Positions 17,085-26,334 are shown, counted from the stretch's first letter. The stretch: DNA of 64,000 nt from Actinophytocola sp035995025 (GCA_035995025.1 DASYKY010000027.1:7164-71163); one strand, 5' to 3'. The notes: generated by a model not told the origin, from the letters alone. Program-made: numbers and translations.

Positions 17085-18596
17085 CTACTGCTCCTGCGGC
17101 TCCGTCACCCCGATCACGCCGGGCACCACCCGCCGGTCGTCGCCGAAGACGTCCTCGGTCTCCAGCAGGTAGTCCGGCGCGTAGCGCTCGTCGTCGTCCT
17201 CGCCGTCGTGACGCCGGCCGCCGGCACCCGCCTGGCCGTTCACGCCGCCGCGCCCGCTCGCCGGGCCGGTCACGCCGCCACGCGCACCCGCGCCGCCGAC
17301 ACCGCCACGCGCACCGCCGGCCGCACCCCGGCCACCGGCCGCCGACGCGGCACCCGGGCCGCTGCGGACCGCGCTCTGTCCCGGCACCGCACCGTTGCCG
17401 ATGCCGCCGCGGCCGTACGCCGAGCCCTGACGCACGGCGTCCGGCTCGAACGCGCCCGCGCCACCGGACGGCACGCCGCCGCGCAGCGGCAGCGGACGCC
17501 GGGCGGCGTCGCCCGCGTTGACCGGCACCGACGGGTTGCCCGTCGGGTTGGCACCGGTGGGCAGCGGACCACGGCCGACGATCGGGCCGCGGTTGCCCGG
17601 GTTGGTCAGCGGCTCACCACCGGGGCCGACGCCCGGCGGGGTCGTGCCGGTGTTGCCGAAGCCGGGGACGAGCGGGTTGTTCAGGGCCGGGTTCGACGTG
17701 CCGACCGGCAGGCTGGGCACGCTCGGGCCCGGCTGGACCGGAGTGCCGAGCGGCGGCTGGCCGGGCAGCGTCGGCGCGAGGCCGGACGGGGTGGTCACGG
17801 CCGGAGCCTGCGACACGCCGGTACCGACGCCCACCGGCACGGACGACGGCGAGGTCGAGCCGCCGCCGCTCGGGACCAGCGTGCTGCCGGTGCCTGCCGT
17901 GCCGCCGCCCGCCGGGATCGTGGCGTGGCTGCTGCTCGCCGGTTGCGCGCTGCCGTGCGCGTTCGCGCCGACCTGCGAGTGTGCCGACTCGACGTGCTCC
18001 GCGGTGCCGCCCTGCGGGGGCGGCGACGAGACGACCACGTCAGCCGGCGCGACGAACGTGCCGAGCGTGTCCCGGTTCCACTCCGAGTTGCTCTCGTAGG
18101 TCTGCATGGTCTGGACGGCCTTCTGCTCGGCCTCGTCCTGCGCATGCTCCTGCGCCTCGTGGTCCGCGGCCTGGGCGGCGACCGCCACGGCCGGACCCGG
18201 GTTGCCGGTCAGCATGCCCATGCCGGCCGTGGCCATCTGCCAGCCGGACGGCGCCGGGGTGGTGACCTTCACCGGCTCGGGCATGCCCGACCGGGCGTCG
18301 GAGATGTAGTCGGCCTGCAGCTCCGCGGAGGTCTGCATGACCGAGGAGCCGGTCTCGGCGTCACCGGCCCACGCGGCGAGCGGGGTCAGGCCGGACTGCG
18401 CGCTCTCCGCGGCCTGGCCCTCCCAGCTGGCGCCCATGTGCTGCAGCTTGGTGTTGAGCGTCTCGTCGACCTGGGAGAGCTCGTCGGTCAAGTTCTTCCA
18501 GTACGTCGTCTGGGGCTCCGACGCGGCCGCCCCCGGACCGCTGTTGATCATGTCGTAGAGCTCCGGGTGCCCGTAGCCCCGCCAACGGTTAGCCAT
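17085..18596 (-). CDS. PPE-like type VII secretion substrate, glycine/proline-rich (module A)
   Basis: A 503-residue protein. Residues 1-180 are helical with a WxG element (LQHMGASWEGQAAESAQSGL) and a SxWE-type hairpin, the fold expected for WXG100/PPE-like substrates. Residues about 200-470 are low-complexity Gly, Pro, Ser, Thr, Ala repeats. The tail (DDDERYAPDYLLETEDVFGDDRRVVPGVIG) is acidic, and the same tail type ends the paralogue at 49756-50979 (YGIDSGDVFEDDRVVAPESIG). The shared tail may be the export or processing signal. The ATG at 18596 starts MANRWRGYGHPELYDMIN. Confidence 0.82.
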   Translation of the reverse strand: MANRWRGYGHPELYDMINSGPGAAASEPQTTYWKNLTDELSQVDETLNTKLQHMGASWEGQAAESAQSGLTPLAAWAGDAETGSSVMQTSAELQADYISDARSGMPEPVKVTTPAPSGWQMATAGMGMLTGNPGPAVAVAAQAADHEAQEHAQDEAEQKAVQTMQTYESNSEWNRDTLGTFVAPADVVVSSPPPQGGTAEHVESAHSQVGANAHGSAQPASSSHATIPAGGGTAGTGSTLVPSGGGSTSPSSVPVGVGTGVSQAPAVTTPSGLAPTLPGQPPLGTPVQPGPSVPSLPVGTSNPALNNPLVPGFGNTGTTPPGVGPGGEPLTNPGNRGPIVGRGPLPTGANPTGNPSVPVNAGDAARRPLPLRGGVPSGGAGAFEPDAVRQGSAYGRGGIGNGAVPGQSAVRSGPGAASAAGGRGAAGGARGGVGGAGARGGVTGPASGRGGVNGQAGAGGRRHDGEDDDERYAPDYLLETEDVFGDDRRVVPGVIGVTEPQEQ

Positions 18597-18632
18597 GGAG
18601 ATCGATCCTTCGCGTGCGACTCGGTGGTGGGC

Positions 18633-19007
18633 CTACTCGTACTTTCCCCAGCGGGCGGTGTTCGTGCCTTCGATGGCGAGGTACTCCGCCTGCGACTTCT
18701 CGAGCGAGTCGATGGCCGCCTCAAGCTGCGTCTGGTACCCGGTCAGGCAGGCCATCGCGGAGTCGGCGCCGCCCCCGTTGGTGCGCTCGGTGAACTGCTT
18801 GGCCGTCTCGCCGCTGACCGGGTCCCCCGCCCAGTTGTTGACCGGGAGCCCCGAGAGCTCCTCGACCTTGCGGCTGATCCGGTCGTGTGCCTCGCGGAAC
18901 GCCGAAAGGGCGGTCGGAATCGAGGCTGGCTCGATGTGCAGGCGCTGGGTACCCGTGAAGGTCGGTCCCGCCGGCGCTGCCCCGCCACCACCGTCTGAAA
19001 CGAACAC
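18633..19007 (-). CDS. WXG100/ESX-like small protein of module A
   Basis: A 124-residue protein. The GTG at 19007 is preceded by GAGGGAGACGG, the only good ribosome site, and gives VFVSDGGGGAAPAGPTFTGTQRLHIEPASIPTALSAF. The rest is helical (AFREAHDRISRKVEELSGLPVNNWAGDPVSGETAKQFTERT) and ends with a helix (YQTQLEAAIDSLEKSQAEYLAIE). The IEPASIPTALSAFREAHDRI start is common in PE-like and EspC-like partners. It lies 36 bp before the PPE-like gene, which suggests that the two proteins pair. Confidence 0.75.
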   Translation of the reverse strand: MFVSDGGGGAAPAGPTFTGTQRLHIEPASIPTALSAFREAHDRISRKVEELSGLPVNNWAGDPVSGETAKQFTERTNGGGADSAMACLTGYQTQLEAAIDSLEKSQAEYLAIEGTNTARWGKYE

Positions 19008-19141
19008 GGCTCCGTCTCCCTCAGTCTGTGCAATTGCGACGACTGTATCTCTGATGCGGCGCGCCGTGTTGTGGTTCCCACAAGCTAGCTGCCGACATCG
19101 AAAACTTTCTTCTGGGACGCGACGGGGTCGCGACCATGACG

Positions 19142-19771
19142 TCAGCGCAGCGCGGAAACCGTCGACGCGGCGATCAAGGGAACAGTCTTGCAGAGCTTCG
19201 CCATGGGTGTGACCGGCCGATCGGCGGGGTTGCCCATGCCGTACGCGATCCACACGAACTGGCCGTCGTGCACGTCCAGCACGCCGAAACAGGTGTAGGC
19301 CGACGCCGAGTTGCGCAGCACGTACAGCGGGTAGCCCTCCGCGTCGAACTCCGTGACCTCGGCGTTCGCGGTCTGGACGAACTCGCCGGCGTCCTTGTCC
19401 CGCACCGCGATCAGGGTGAGGCCGAGGTTGTTGTCGATCCCGCCGGAGAAGCAGTCCTTGTTGCCGGGGAACAGGCTCGAGGTGCCGCCGACCGGCGCCC
19501 GGCCGTCGAGCCCGTACCTGCGCACCGGCACCTTGTTCAGGACACCGCAGATGTCGAGCGGCGTGAGGTCGATGTTCTTCGGCCGCTGGGGGCTCTCCCG
19601 CGACGGCTCGATCGAGGTGGTGGTGGTGGTTTCGGTCGGTTCGTCCGTCCGGTCCGTTGTGGTCGGCGAGGTGTCGCCGGCCGTCGGCTTCCCCGCCTCC
19701 GTGGTGGAGCAACCAGCGACGAGCAGCAGGGACGCGAGCGCGATGCCCGAGATACGGGTGGAGGTCCGCAT
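19142..19771 (-). CDS. DUF3558-family lipoprotein (module A)
   Basis: A 209-residue lipoprotein: leader MRTSTRISGIALASLLLVAGCSTTEAGKP with the LVAGC lipobox, a Thr/Ser-rich linker, then a globular domain starting IDLTPLDICGVLNKVPVRRYGL, where the paired cysteines with KDCFSGG and YTCFGVL are DUF3558-typical. The family is restricted to actinobacteria and often sits beside EspG and PPE-type genes. The function is unknown; it should be surface-anchored. Confidence 0.9.
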   Translation of the reverse strand: MRTSTRISGIALASLLLVAGCSTTEAGKPTAGDTSPTTTDRTDEPTETTTTTSIEPSRESPQRPKNIDLTPLDICGVLNKVPVRRYGLDGRAPVGGTSSLFPGNKDCFSGGIDNNLGLTLIAVRDKDAGEFVQTANAEVTEFDAEGYPLYVLRNSASAYTCFGVLDVHDGQFVWIAYGMGNPADRPVTPMAKLCKTVPLIAASTVSALR

Positions 19772-19817
19772 GGTCGGTCAACCTACCGATTGGGCCGAAC
19801 GGACCTACGATGTGGCC

Positions 19818-20393
19818 ATGTCGGAGCAGTCAGCTGAGCCGGTGCCGCCGCCGGAGATCACCCCGGCGATGCGGGCGAGTGCGCGGGCGAACCCGAGCAC
19901 CTGGCTGTACGTGATCGACCCGGCCCTCGACGCGGACGCGGACGTCCCGCCGTGGGGCGTGGTGGGCGCCTACCCCGTCGACGCGCGCGGCGAGATCGCC
20001 GGGACGTTCCGGCGCAACACGGCCTACCGCCCGTCGCCGACCGCGCTGCGCATGCCGGAACCGGCCAGCGACCTGGAGCGGACACTGCAGCTGATCAGCT
20101 CCGGGCACGTGCACCGGGCGCAGCTGCCGGCCGCCGTGCTGCGGGCGCCGCTGCTGCTGTACGCGACCTCGCCGCAGGACCGCTCGGTCACCGGCTTCCC
20201 GGGCCGCGACGGCTCGGTCGTGGTGCCGGCCTGCACGTCGGTCGCGTGCGTGCCGAACGCGTGGCCGGGCTGGCGCCAGATCACCGGCCGCGACCTGGTG
20301 CCGCTGCTGAACGGGTACCCGCTGGTGCTCAACCCGGCCGGGCCGATCGCGGCGACGGTGCCCGCCCACGAGCTCAGGAGAGCCAGCGGCTGA
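19818..20393 (+). CDS. Type VII secretion-associated hypothetical protein
   Basis: A 191-residue protein starting MSEQSAEPVPPPEITPAMRASARANPSTWLYVIDP. The segments STWLYVIDPALD and PPWGVVGAYPVDARGEIAGTFRRNTAYRPSPTALRMPEP belong to a conserved hypothetical family found near ESX genes in Pseudonocardiales (my recollection, not checked). There is no signal peptide or membrane segment. The end overlaps the convergent GGDEF/EAL gene by about 20 bp. It is divergent from the DUF3558 lipoprotein gene, 46 bp away. Confidence 0.7.
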   Translation: MSEQSAEPVPPPEITPAMRASARANPSTWLYVIDPALDADADVPPWGVVGAYPVDARGEIAGTFRRNTAYRPSPTALRMPEPASDLERTLQLISSGHVHRAQLPAAVLRAPLLLYATSPQDRSVTGFPGRDGSVVVPACTSVACVPNAWPGWRQITGRDLVPLLNGYPLVLNPAGPIAATVPAHELRRASG

Positions 20394-22464
20394 TCTCCTC
20401 CGGCGGGCCCGGCCTCGCGTACAGCCAGCCCTGCGCGGAGTCGGCGCCGATCGCGCGCAGCCGGTCGGCCTGCTCGCGGGTCTCGACACCCTCGGCGATC
20501 ACGTCCAGCTTCAGCGTGTGGGCCAGCGACACGAGCGCGGTCACGATCTGGGCGTCCACGGTGTCCGCCTCCTGCGCCCGCAGCCCCTCGACGAACGAGC
20601 CGGCGATCTTCAGCGCGTGCACCGGCAGGTGGCGCAGGTAGGACAGGTTCGAGTAGCCGGTGCCGAAGTCGTCGATGGCGATCCGGATGCCGTGGTCCAC
20701 GAGCCTGCGCAACGCCGCGAGCGGCTCGCCGGTGGTGCCCATGATCGCGCTCTCGGTGAGCTCCAGCTGCAGGCTCGTCGGCGGCAGGCCGGCGGCGCGC
20801 ACGACCGCGACGATGTCCTCGACCAGCCCTGGCTCGCCGACCTGGCGGGCCGCGAGGTTCACGCTCACCATCGGCTCGATGCCGCCCAGCCGCGCCCACT
20901 GCGCCGCCTGCCGGCACGACTGCTCGAGCACCCACAGGCCCAGCGGCACGATCAGCCCGGTCTCCTCGGCGAGCCCGATGAACCGGTCCGGCCCGAGCCT
21001 GCCGAACTCCGGGTGCGCCCAGCGCACCAGCGCCTCGACGCCCAGCAGGTGGCCGTCGGACAGCCGCACGATCGGCTGGTAGTCGACGTAGAACTCGCCG
21101 CGCTCCAAGGCGGCCGGCATCGCCGTGGACAGCGTGATCCGGGCGATCTCGCGGGCGTTGCGCTCCAGGTCGAACCAGGCCCACCGGTTCTTGCCGTCGA
21201 CCTTGGCCCAGTGCAGCGTGACGTCCACGTCCCGCATCGCGTCCGCCGGCGTGGACGTCGACACCGCGCGCTCCACGATGCCTACGCTCGCCGACACGGT
21301 CAGCCGGTGGCCGCCGACCTGCGCGGGCTCGGCCACCGCGGCGAGGATCCGCTCGGCCAGCGCGGTCAGCCCGGCCATGCCGGTGGTGCGCTCGACGAGC
21401 ACGACGAACTCGTCGCCACCCATCCGGGCCAGCAGCCGCCCCGGCGCGTCGACCAGCTTGTGCAGCCGCTCCGCGACCTGCACGAGCAGCTGGTCGCCGA
21501 CGACGTGGCCGAGCGTGTCGTTGATCGCCTTGAAGCCGTCGAGGTCGACGTAGCAGAGCCCGACCCGCTGCCCCTCGCCCGCGGCGAACGCGGCGTTGAG
21601 CCGCTCGGTGAACAGCGCCCGGTTGCCCAGGCCGGTCAACGGGTCGTGGTTGGCCTGGTGGCGCAGCTTCTCCGACAGCATGTGCCGCTCGGTGTTGTCC
21701 TCCACCATGCCGACCAGCAGCTGCGGCGCGCCGTGCTCGTCGCGCACCAGCGAGACCGTCACGTTCGTCCACAGTGGAGTGCCGTCGCGCCTGCGGAAGC
21801 GCCGCTCGATCCGGTAGTGGTCGCGCTCGCCGGCCACCATCTCCTCGAAGTAGCGGCGCAGCTCCGGCGGGTCGTCCGGGTGGAAGAAGTCGGCGAGGTG
21901 GCGGTCGTGCATCTGCTCCGGCCGCAGCCCCAGCATCGCCGTCATCGACGCGTTGACCTCGAGCAGCCGCCCGGACGTGTCGGTGATGCCGATGCCGATC
22001 GCGGCATCGGAGAACATCGCGCGGAACCGGGCCTCGCTGGTGCGCCGGGCCGCCTCGGCGCTGTCCTTGGCCTCGAGCGCGGACCGGCGCAACGACTCCT
22101 GCTCGGCGAAGATCTGCTCGTGCGAGGCGCGGGCGAACCCGGCCGCGAGCTCGGCCAGCACGTCGGTCAGCCGCTCGGACCCGGCGAGCCGGTCGGCCAC
22201 CAGCCGCACGGTGGCGCTGAGCGCCTCCGGCGCGATGAACCGCTGCCGCACGATCTCGCCGCCGACCCACCGCACGCGCTCGGGCTCCCACTCGGGAGCG
22301 GCCGCGGCGGCCATCAGGACGGCGGCGAGCTCACCCACCCGTTCGAGTAGCACCGTCCGTTCGGTGGCCACGAATGCCGTCTCCGAGAGCGCACTGACCC
22401 ACGCCGCGGTGAACTCCTCGCGGCCGGACCTTGTCGCGCCTGCCACCGTCACACCTTCCGGCAC
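20374..22464 (-). CDS. Diguanylate cyclase/phosphodiesterase (PAS-GGDEF-EAL)
   Basis: A 696-residue cytoplasmic protein: a helical N-terminus (1-150), PAS domain (FRAMFSDAAIGIGITDTSGRLLEVN), a PAC-like extension, GGDEF domain with intact MGGDEFVVLVER, and EAL domain with intact LGVEALVRWAHPEFG plus the later DDFGTGYSNLSYLRHLP. Both catalytic motifs look competent, so it may make or break cyclic di-GMP; no RxxD inhibitory site is visible before GGDEF. There is no membrane segment. In actinobacteria this second messenger controls development and surface properties. Confidence 0.95.
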   Translation of the reverse strand: MPEGVTVAGATRSGREEFTAAWVSALSETAFVATERTVLLERVGELAAVLMAAAAAPEWEPERVRWVGGEIVRQRFIAPEALSATVRLVADRLAGSERLTDVLAELAAGFARASHEQIFAEQESLRRSALEAKDSAEAARRTSEARFRAMFSDAAIGIGITDTSGRLLEVNASMTAMLGLRPEQMHDRHLADFFHPDDPPELRRYFEEMVAGERDHYRIERRFRRRDGTPLWTNVTVSLVRDEHGAPQLLVGMVEDNTERHMLSEKLRHQANHDPLTGLGNRALFTERLNAAFAAGEGQRVGLCYVDLDGFKAINDTLGHVVGDQLLVQVAERLHKLVDAPGRLLARMGGDEFVVLVERTTGMAGLTALAERILAAVAEPAQVGGHRLTVSASVGIVERAVSTSTPADAMRDVDVTLHWAKVDGKNRWAWFDLERNAREIARITLSTAMPAALERGEFYVDYQPIVRLSDGHLLGVEALVRWAHPEFGRLGPDRFIGLAEETGLIVPLGLWVLEQSCRQAAQWARLGGIEPMVSVNLAARQVGEPGLVEDIVAVVRAAGLPPTSLQLELTESAIMGTTGEPLAALRRLVDHGIRIAIDDFGTGYSNLSYLRHLPVHALKIAGSFVEGLRAQEADTVDAQIVTALVSLAHTLKLDVIAEGVETREQADRLRAIGADSAQGWLYARPGPPEEISRWLS

Positions 22465-22742
22465 CGTTCCGTCGGACAGCCTGCTCCACGGTATCCCGAA
22501 GGATACGGCTGCCCATCACACTCCGTCCACGATCACATCCCGACCGTTAACACTGGTCACCACGCCGCAGAGCTTAAGGTGGCCCACTGACACAACGACC
22601 AGCAGTTCAAAACGTTATCGAACTCGCTGTTACTAATTCACCGGACAGCGTGACAAACCGGTAGTCGGCGACCACAATCGGTATCTTGGCAGCTCCGGCC
22701 CGTGAGCTGCTGACGCGAGGGCGATTCGGAAAGGGCGTTCAC
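22465..22742. other. Divergent intergenic region between the c-di-GMP gene and the GH25 gene
   Basis: About 278 bp, with a notably A+T-rich patch from about 22595 to 22665 that probably carries the promoters for both directions. I found no convincing riboswitch or named operator here. Confidence 0.4.
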
Positions 22743-23606
22743 ATGAACCGTCTCTTCCGCGACAGACGTCGCGGACTGATCGCGGCCGGAGCCGTGGCCG
22801 CAACGCTGATACTGGCCGGGGTCGCCGCCCCGGCTCTGGCCGACCAGACCGCCACCCCTGCCGGCGGTCAGAGCTCGGTCGACGCGATGGTCCAGCAGTA
22901 CGACCACCCGATGGGTTCGCAGATCCGCAAGCACGAGGGCGTCGCCCAGATGCCCCGCTCCGTCAACCCCGCCGACGTCGGCGTGCTGGCCTCCGTGGCG
23001 GGCATCGACGTCAGCGGCTGGCAGGGCAACGTCGACTGGGCCGCCCAGTGGAACGCGGGAAAGCGGTTCGTCTGGGTGAAGGCGACGGAGAACACCAACT
23101 ACACCAACCCGTACTTCAACCAGCAGTACGGCGGCTCCTACAGCCAGGGCTTCATCCGCGGCGCGTACCACTTCGCCACACCGAACACCTCGAGCGGCGC
23201 GGCACAGGCGAACTACTTCAGCGCCCACGGCGGCGGCTGGTCGGGCGACGGCAAGACGCTGCCCGGCGCGCTGGACATGGAGTACAACCCGTACGGGGCG
23301 ACCTGCTACGGGCTGTCCCCGGCCGCGATGACCCAGTGGATCCTGGACTTCAGCAACACGTACAAGGCCAGGTGGAACAAGTACCCGGCGATCTACACGT
23401 CGACCAGCTGGTGGACCCAGTGCGTCAGCGGCGACTTCAGCAGCACGAACCCGCTGTGGGTGGCGCGGTACGCGTCCGCGCCGGGAGCCCTGCCGCCCAA
23501 CTGGGGCTTCTACACGGTGTGGCAGTTCAGCTCCTCACCGATCGACCAGAACACGTTCAACGGTGACCTGAGCCGGCTGACCGCGTTCGCCACCAACCAC
23601 GACTGA
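22743..23606 (+). CDS. Secreted GH25 muramidase (lysozyme-like)
   Basis: A 287-residue secreted enzyme. The leader RRRGLIAAGAVAATLILAGVAAPALA is followed by a linker and the GH25 barrel: AGIDVSGWQGNVDWAAQWNAGKRFVWVKATENT with the first Asp, RGAYHFATPNT, and ALDMEYNPYG with the paired Asp and Glu. GH25 enzymes cut the N-acetylmuramyl-glucosamine bond of peptidoglycan, and the Streptomyces cellosyl group has the same layout. It ends in WQFSSSPIDQNTFNGDLSRLTAF. A strong hairpin follows. Confidence 0.95.
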   Translation: MNRLFRDRRRGLIAAGAVAATLILAGVAAPALADQTATPAGGQSSVDAMVQQYDHPMGSQIRKHEGVAQMPRSVNPADVGVLASVAGIDVSGWQGNVDWAAQWNAGKRFVWVKATENTNYTNPYFNQQYGGSYSQGFIRGAYHFATPNTSSGAAQANYFSAHGGGWSGDGKTLPGALDMEYNPYGATCYGLSPAAMTQWILDFSNTYKARWNKYPAIYTSTSWWTQCVSGDFSSTNPLWVARYASAPGALPPNWGFYTVWQFSSSPIDQNTFNGDLSRLTAFATNHD

Positions 23607-23622
23607 CAACGGTTCGACCCCT

Positions 23623-23666
23623 CGAAGGGGGCCGTTCGCCCACCAGTGGGGCGAGGGCCCCCTTCG
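23623..23666 (+). terminator. Hairpin after the GH25 gene
   Basis: CGAAGGGGGCC at 23623 pairs with GGCCCCCTTCG ending at 23666, with a further nearly paired inner stem (CGCCCAC with GTGGGGCG). It starts 17 bp after the stop codon and is a credible rho-independent-like terminator. Confidence 0.8.
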
Positions 23667-23761
23667 TCCCTTATAAGCTCCCGCGTGGATCGGGAACGAA
23701 GTCCCCCGCGAGCACGTCGGACTTCCGGGCAGGCACGTTCTCCGGGGAGGGAAGCTCACCA

Positions 23762-24841
23762 ATGACGTACCCACAGCAGCCGTACGGCCAGCAGCCCGAC
23801 CCGTACGGGCAGGGCCAGCAGCCCGGCCAGTACGGGGGCGGGTACCAGACGCCGCAGGGGGGCTACCCGCAGACCGGCGGCCAGCCGCAGCAGGGCTATC
23901 CCGGCTACGACCCGACCGCGCAGTACCCGAACCCGCAGTACCAGAACCCGCAGTACGGCGGCTTCCCCGGTGGCCAGTACGGCGGCTACGGCCCGCCGCC
24001 CCCGCCGAAGAAGAACACCGGCGTGATCGTGGCCGTGATCGCCATCGTCGTGCTGCTGCTCGGCGGGCTCGGCATCACCGGGTTCGTCGCGCCCGGCTTC
24101 TTCCTCAGCGACGACAAGAACACCGCGGGCGGTGGCGGCGGGGACGACGACTCCGGCGCCGACGCCTTCATCGACAAGCTGGTCAAGGCCGCCGACGGCA
24201 AGGACAAATCCGCGCTGCGTGGCATGTCCTGCAAGGACGCCGAGGACAACGTCACCCAGGCGATCACCGACATCGACGACATCGACGGCGCCACGCTGAA
24301 GAAGACGAACAACGACTCCGCCTCGAAGGCCACCGCGGTCCTCGACATCACCTTCGACGGCAGCTCCCACGAGTTCAACGCGGTGGTCGTCAGGGACAGC
24401 AGCGACTGGTGCTGGAAGGACATCGCCGCCTCCAGCGGCGGTGGCGGCCTGCCGGCCCCGCCGTCCTCGACGTCCTCGCCGGACGAGACCGGCATCGCCA
24501 CCGGTGAGCCGCCGCCGTCCGGCGGCAGCGGCGGCGGTGGCGGCGGCGGCTCCGCCGAGGGCCAGACGTTCGTCCAGGGCTTCCTCGACGCGCTCAACGG
24601 CGGCGACGCCGCGAGCGCGAAGACCAAGCTGTGCCCGGACAGCACGAGCCAGGGCGACGTCGACGACGCCGTGACCGGCAAGGCGAACCTGCAGATGGAC
24701 ACGTCCGGCATGGAGGCGCAGGACCAGTACATCGGCGTCGACCTCAAGGGCACCCTCAAGGGCGCACCGACGTCGGCCGCCCGCACCAGCGCCTTCCTCG
24801 AGGACGGCGGTTGGTGCATCTTCACCTTCTACGCGTTCTGA
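23762..24841 (+). CDS. Membrane-anchored protein with Pro/Gln/Tyr/Gly-rich N-terminus and two NTF2-like repeats
   Basis: A 359-residue protein. Residues 1-80 are a low-complexity PQQPYGQQ-type tail, cytoplasmic in this orientation. One membrane segment (NTGVIVAVIAIVVLLLGGLGITGFVAPGFFL) follows. Outside are two related domains: DAFIDKLVKAADGKDKSALRGMSCKDAEDNV and, after a Gly/Pro linker, QTFVQGFLDALNGGDAASAKTKLCPDSTSQGDVDDAV. Both look like DUF4878-type NTF2-like folds and each has one conserved Cys. The function is unknown; such proteins are common in actinobacteria. GGGGAGGG precedes the start. Confidence 0.75.
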   Translation: MTYPQQPYGQQPDPYGQGQQPGQYGGGYQTPQGGYPQTGGQPQQGYPGYDPTAQYPNPQYQNPQYGGFPGGQYGGYGPPPPPKKNTGVIVAVIAIVVLLLGGLGITGFVAPGFFLSDDKNTAGGGGGDDDSGADAFIDKLVKAADGKDKSALRGMSCKDAEDNVTQAITDIDDIDGATLKKTNNDSASKATAVLDITFDGSSHEFNAVVVRDSSDWCWKDIAASSGGGGLPAPPSSTSSPDETGIATGEPPPSGGSGGGGGGGSAEGQTFVQGFLDALNGGDAASAKTKLCPDSTSQGDVDDAVTGKANLQMDTSGMEAQDQYIGVDLKGTLKGAPTSAARTSAFLEDGGWCIFTFYAF

Positions 24842-24875
24842 CCTTTCGCGTGATGCCGCCGCCCAGGGGCTGCCG

Positions 24876-26042
24876 ATGAACGTGGTGTTCCTCGTTCTCG
24901 GCGCGGTCGCCCTGGCCGGCGGCATCGCAATCTGGGTGGCCTGGCACGTGCACGCGGGCGCGCACGCCCGGCAGAACCTGCGGCTCGTCGGCACCATCCT
25001 CGGCGCGCTCGGCGTGTTCGCGCTCGTCGCGGGTTGGCTGCTGACCGGTTCGGGCGTCGATCGCGACGAGGCGCTGAAGACCGGCGGGCTCGCGGCCGGC
25101 TCGGTCGTCGCGCTGTACGCACTGTGGCTCAACGACCGGCGGCGGCGCGTGGACGAAGAGCGGCAGGAGCTCGAGCGGCAACGTCAGGACCTGGAGAGCA
25201 GCCGCGCGGAGCACGATCGCGAACGCGCGGCCGACGAGCGTTTCCTGCGGGCGGTCGAGCTGCTCGGCAACGACGCGGACCAGGTGCGGGTCGGGGCGTT
25301 GCACGCGCTGGCCGGGCTGGCGCGCAGCAGGCCGTCGTACACGCAGGACGTGCTGGACGTGATCTGCTCCTACCTGCGGCGCCCGTTCGACCACCCGCGC
25401 TACGCCGCCCGCCGCGGCGCTGCGATGCCCGACGGCGCGGACGCGCTGACGGAGGCCGACCGCTGGCTGCAGGTGCGGCTGACCGCGCAGCGGCTGATCG
25501 CGGACCTGCTGCCGGAGGTGGGGACGCCGGACGCGCAGGCGTACAACCTGGACCTGCACGGGGCGACACTGGAGTACTTCGACGTGTCGGAGCGGGTGAT
25601 CGGCCAGCTGCGGGCGCGCGAGCTGAACCTGTACGAGTCGAACTCGTTCCACCACTGCGAGATGCACGGCCCCGCGTGGTTCACCGGCAGCCGCAACTGG
25701 GGCCGGCTGTACGTGCACGACGTGGACTTCCGCGACCGCTCGTGGTTCAGCCGCTTCACGTCGAAGAACCTGGTCGACTTCGCCCGCACGGCCTTCCACG
25801 GCGCGACGAAGTTCGCATCGTCCACATGGGACGGCCCGGTGTCGTTCGCGGAGGCGACGTTCGACCACAACGTGGACTTCACGAAGGCGGCCTTCCACGG
25901 CGACCTGGACCTCCGGGTATCCGGCGGCCTCACCGGCCGCACGATCGGCATGACCGTCTCGATGCGCCACCAGCACGACCTCCCAGCCGCCTGGCAGGTG
26001 GACACGTCCCGCGACGAGGAAACCGGCCTGGTCCGATCCTGA
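24876..26042 (+). CDS. Membrane protein with coiled coil and pentapeptide-repeat-like C-terminus
   Basis: A 388-residue protein. Two or three membrane segments lie at the start (VVFLVLGAVALAGGIAIWVAWHV, LVGTILGALGVFALVAGWLLTG, GGLAAGSVVALYALWL), then a charged coiled coil (RRRRVDEERQELERQRQDLESSRAEHDRERA), and a helical domain beginning FLRAVELLGNDADQVRVGALHALAGLARSRPSYTQDVLDVICSYLR. The C-terminal third has A(F/T)F-type pentapeptide-like repeats (ARTAFHGATKFASSTWDGPVSFAEATFDHNVDFTKAAFHG) that should fold as a right-handed helix. The combination is widespread in actinobacteria; its role is unknown. Confidence 0.82.
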   Translation: MNVVFLVLGAVALAGGIAIWVAWHVHAGAHARQNLRLVGTILGALGVFALVAGWLLTGSGVDRDEALKTGGLAAGSVVALYALWLNDRRRRVDEERQELERQRQDLESSRAEHDRERAADERFLRAVELLGNDADQVRVGALHALAGLARSRPSYTQDVLDVICSYLRRPFDHPRYAARRGAAMPDGADALTEADRWLQVRLTAQRLIADLLPEVGTPDAQAYNLDLHGATLEYFDVSERVIGQLRARELNLYESNSFHHCEMHGPAWFTGSRNWGRLYVHDVDFRDRSWFSRFTSKNLVDFARTAFHGATKFASSTWDGPVSFAEATFDHNVDFTKAAFHGDLDLRVSGGLTGRTIGMTVSMRHQHDLPAAWQVDTSRDEETGLVRS

Positions 26043-26044
26043 CG

Positions 26045-26305
26045 TCAGCGGCGCTTCCCGCGCATGGCCTTGATCAGGTCCACCAGCCGCTGCATGGGTT
26101 CGTCGCGGACGCTGAACGCCGCAACCCACACCAGGGCCAGAGTCGCGAAGAAGAACAAGACGACGAGGGTCAGTACGCCCGATGACCATGCGACGTGGAA
26201 CAAGGTCGCGACGGTGGCCAGCACGTTAACCAGTACGAGTACTGCTAGAAGCGCACGAAGACGGGCTCGCACGAGCCCCGGTGGCTTTTGCTCAACGTCC
26301 GGCAT
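26045..26305 (-). CDS. Small two-segment membrane protein
   Basis: 86 residues starting at an ATG with GAGGTGGGGG upstream. Two membrane segments (LRALLAVLVLVNVLATVATLFHVAW and GVLTLVVLFFFATLALVWVAAFSV) are followed by a basic tail, RLVDLIKAMRGKRR. No family is recognised. It ends two bases from the convergent pentapeptide-repeat gene. Confidence 0.65.
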   Translation of the reverse strand: MPDVEQKPPGLVRARLRALLAVLVLVNVLATVATLFHVAWSSGVLTLVVLFFFATLALVWVAAFSVRDEPMQRLVDLIKAMRGKRR

Positions 26306-26334
26306 GTGCCCCCACCTCATCAGGGAGCGAGCGG

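Noticed and set aside
16245..18998. Plus-strand frame of 917 codons
   Set aside because: The longest frame in the region, but it is antisense to EspG and PPE-like genes and has Arg/His/Ala-rich noise.
20518..22350. Plus-strand 610-codon frame opposite the GGDEF/EAL gene
   Set aside because: Antisense shadow; the opposite strand encodes intact GGDEF and EAL motifs.
22465..22742. Possible c-di-AMP (ydaO-type) riboswitch before the GH25 muramidase gene
   Set aside because: Cell-wall hydrolase genes in actinobacteria often carry it, but I could not find its conserved core in this stretch.
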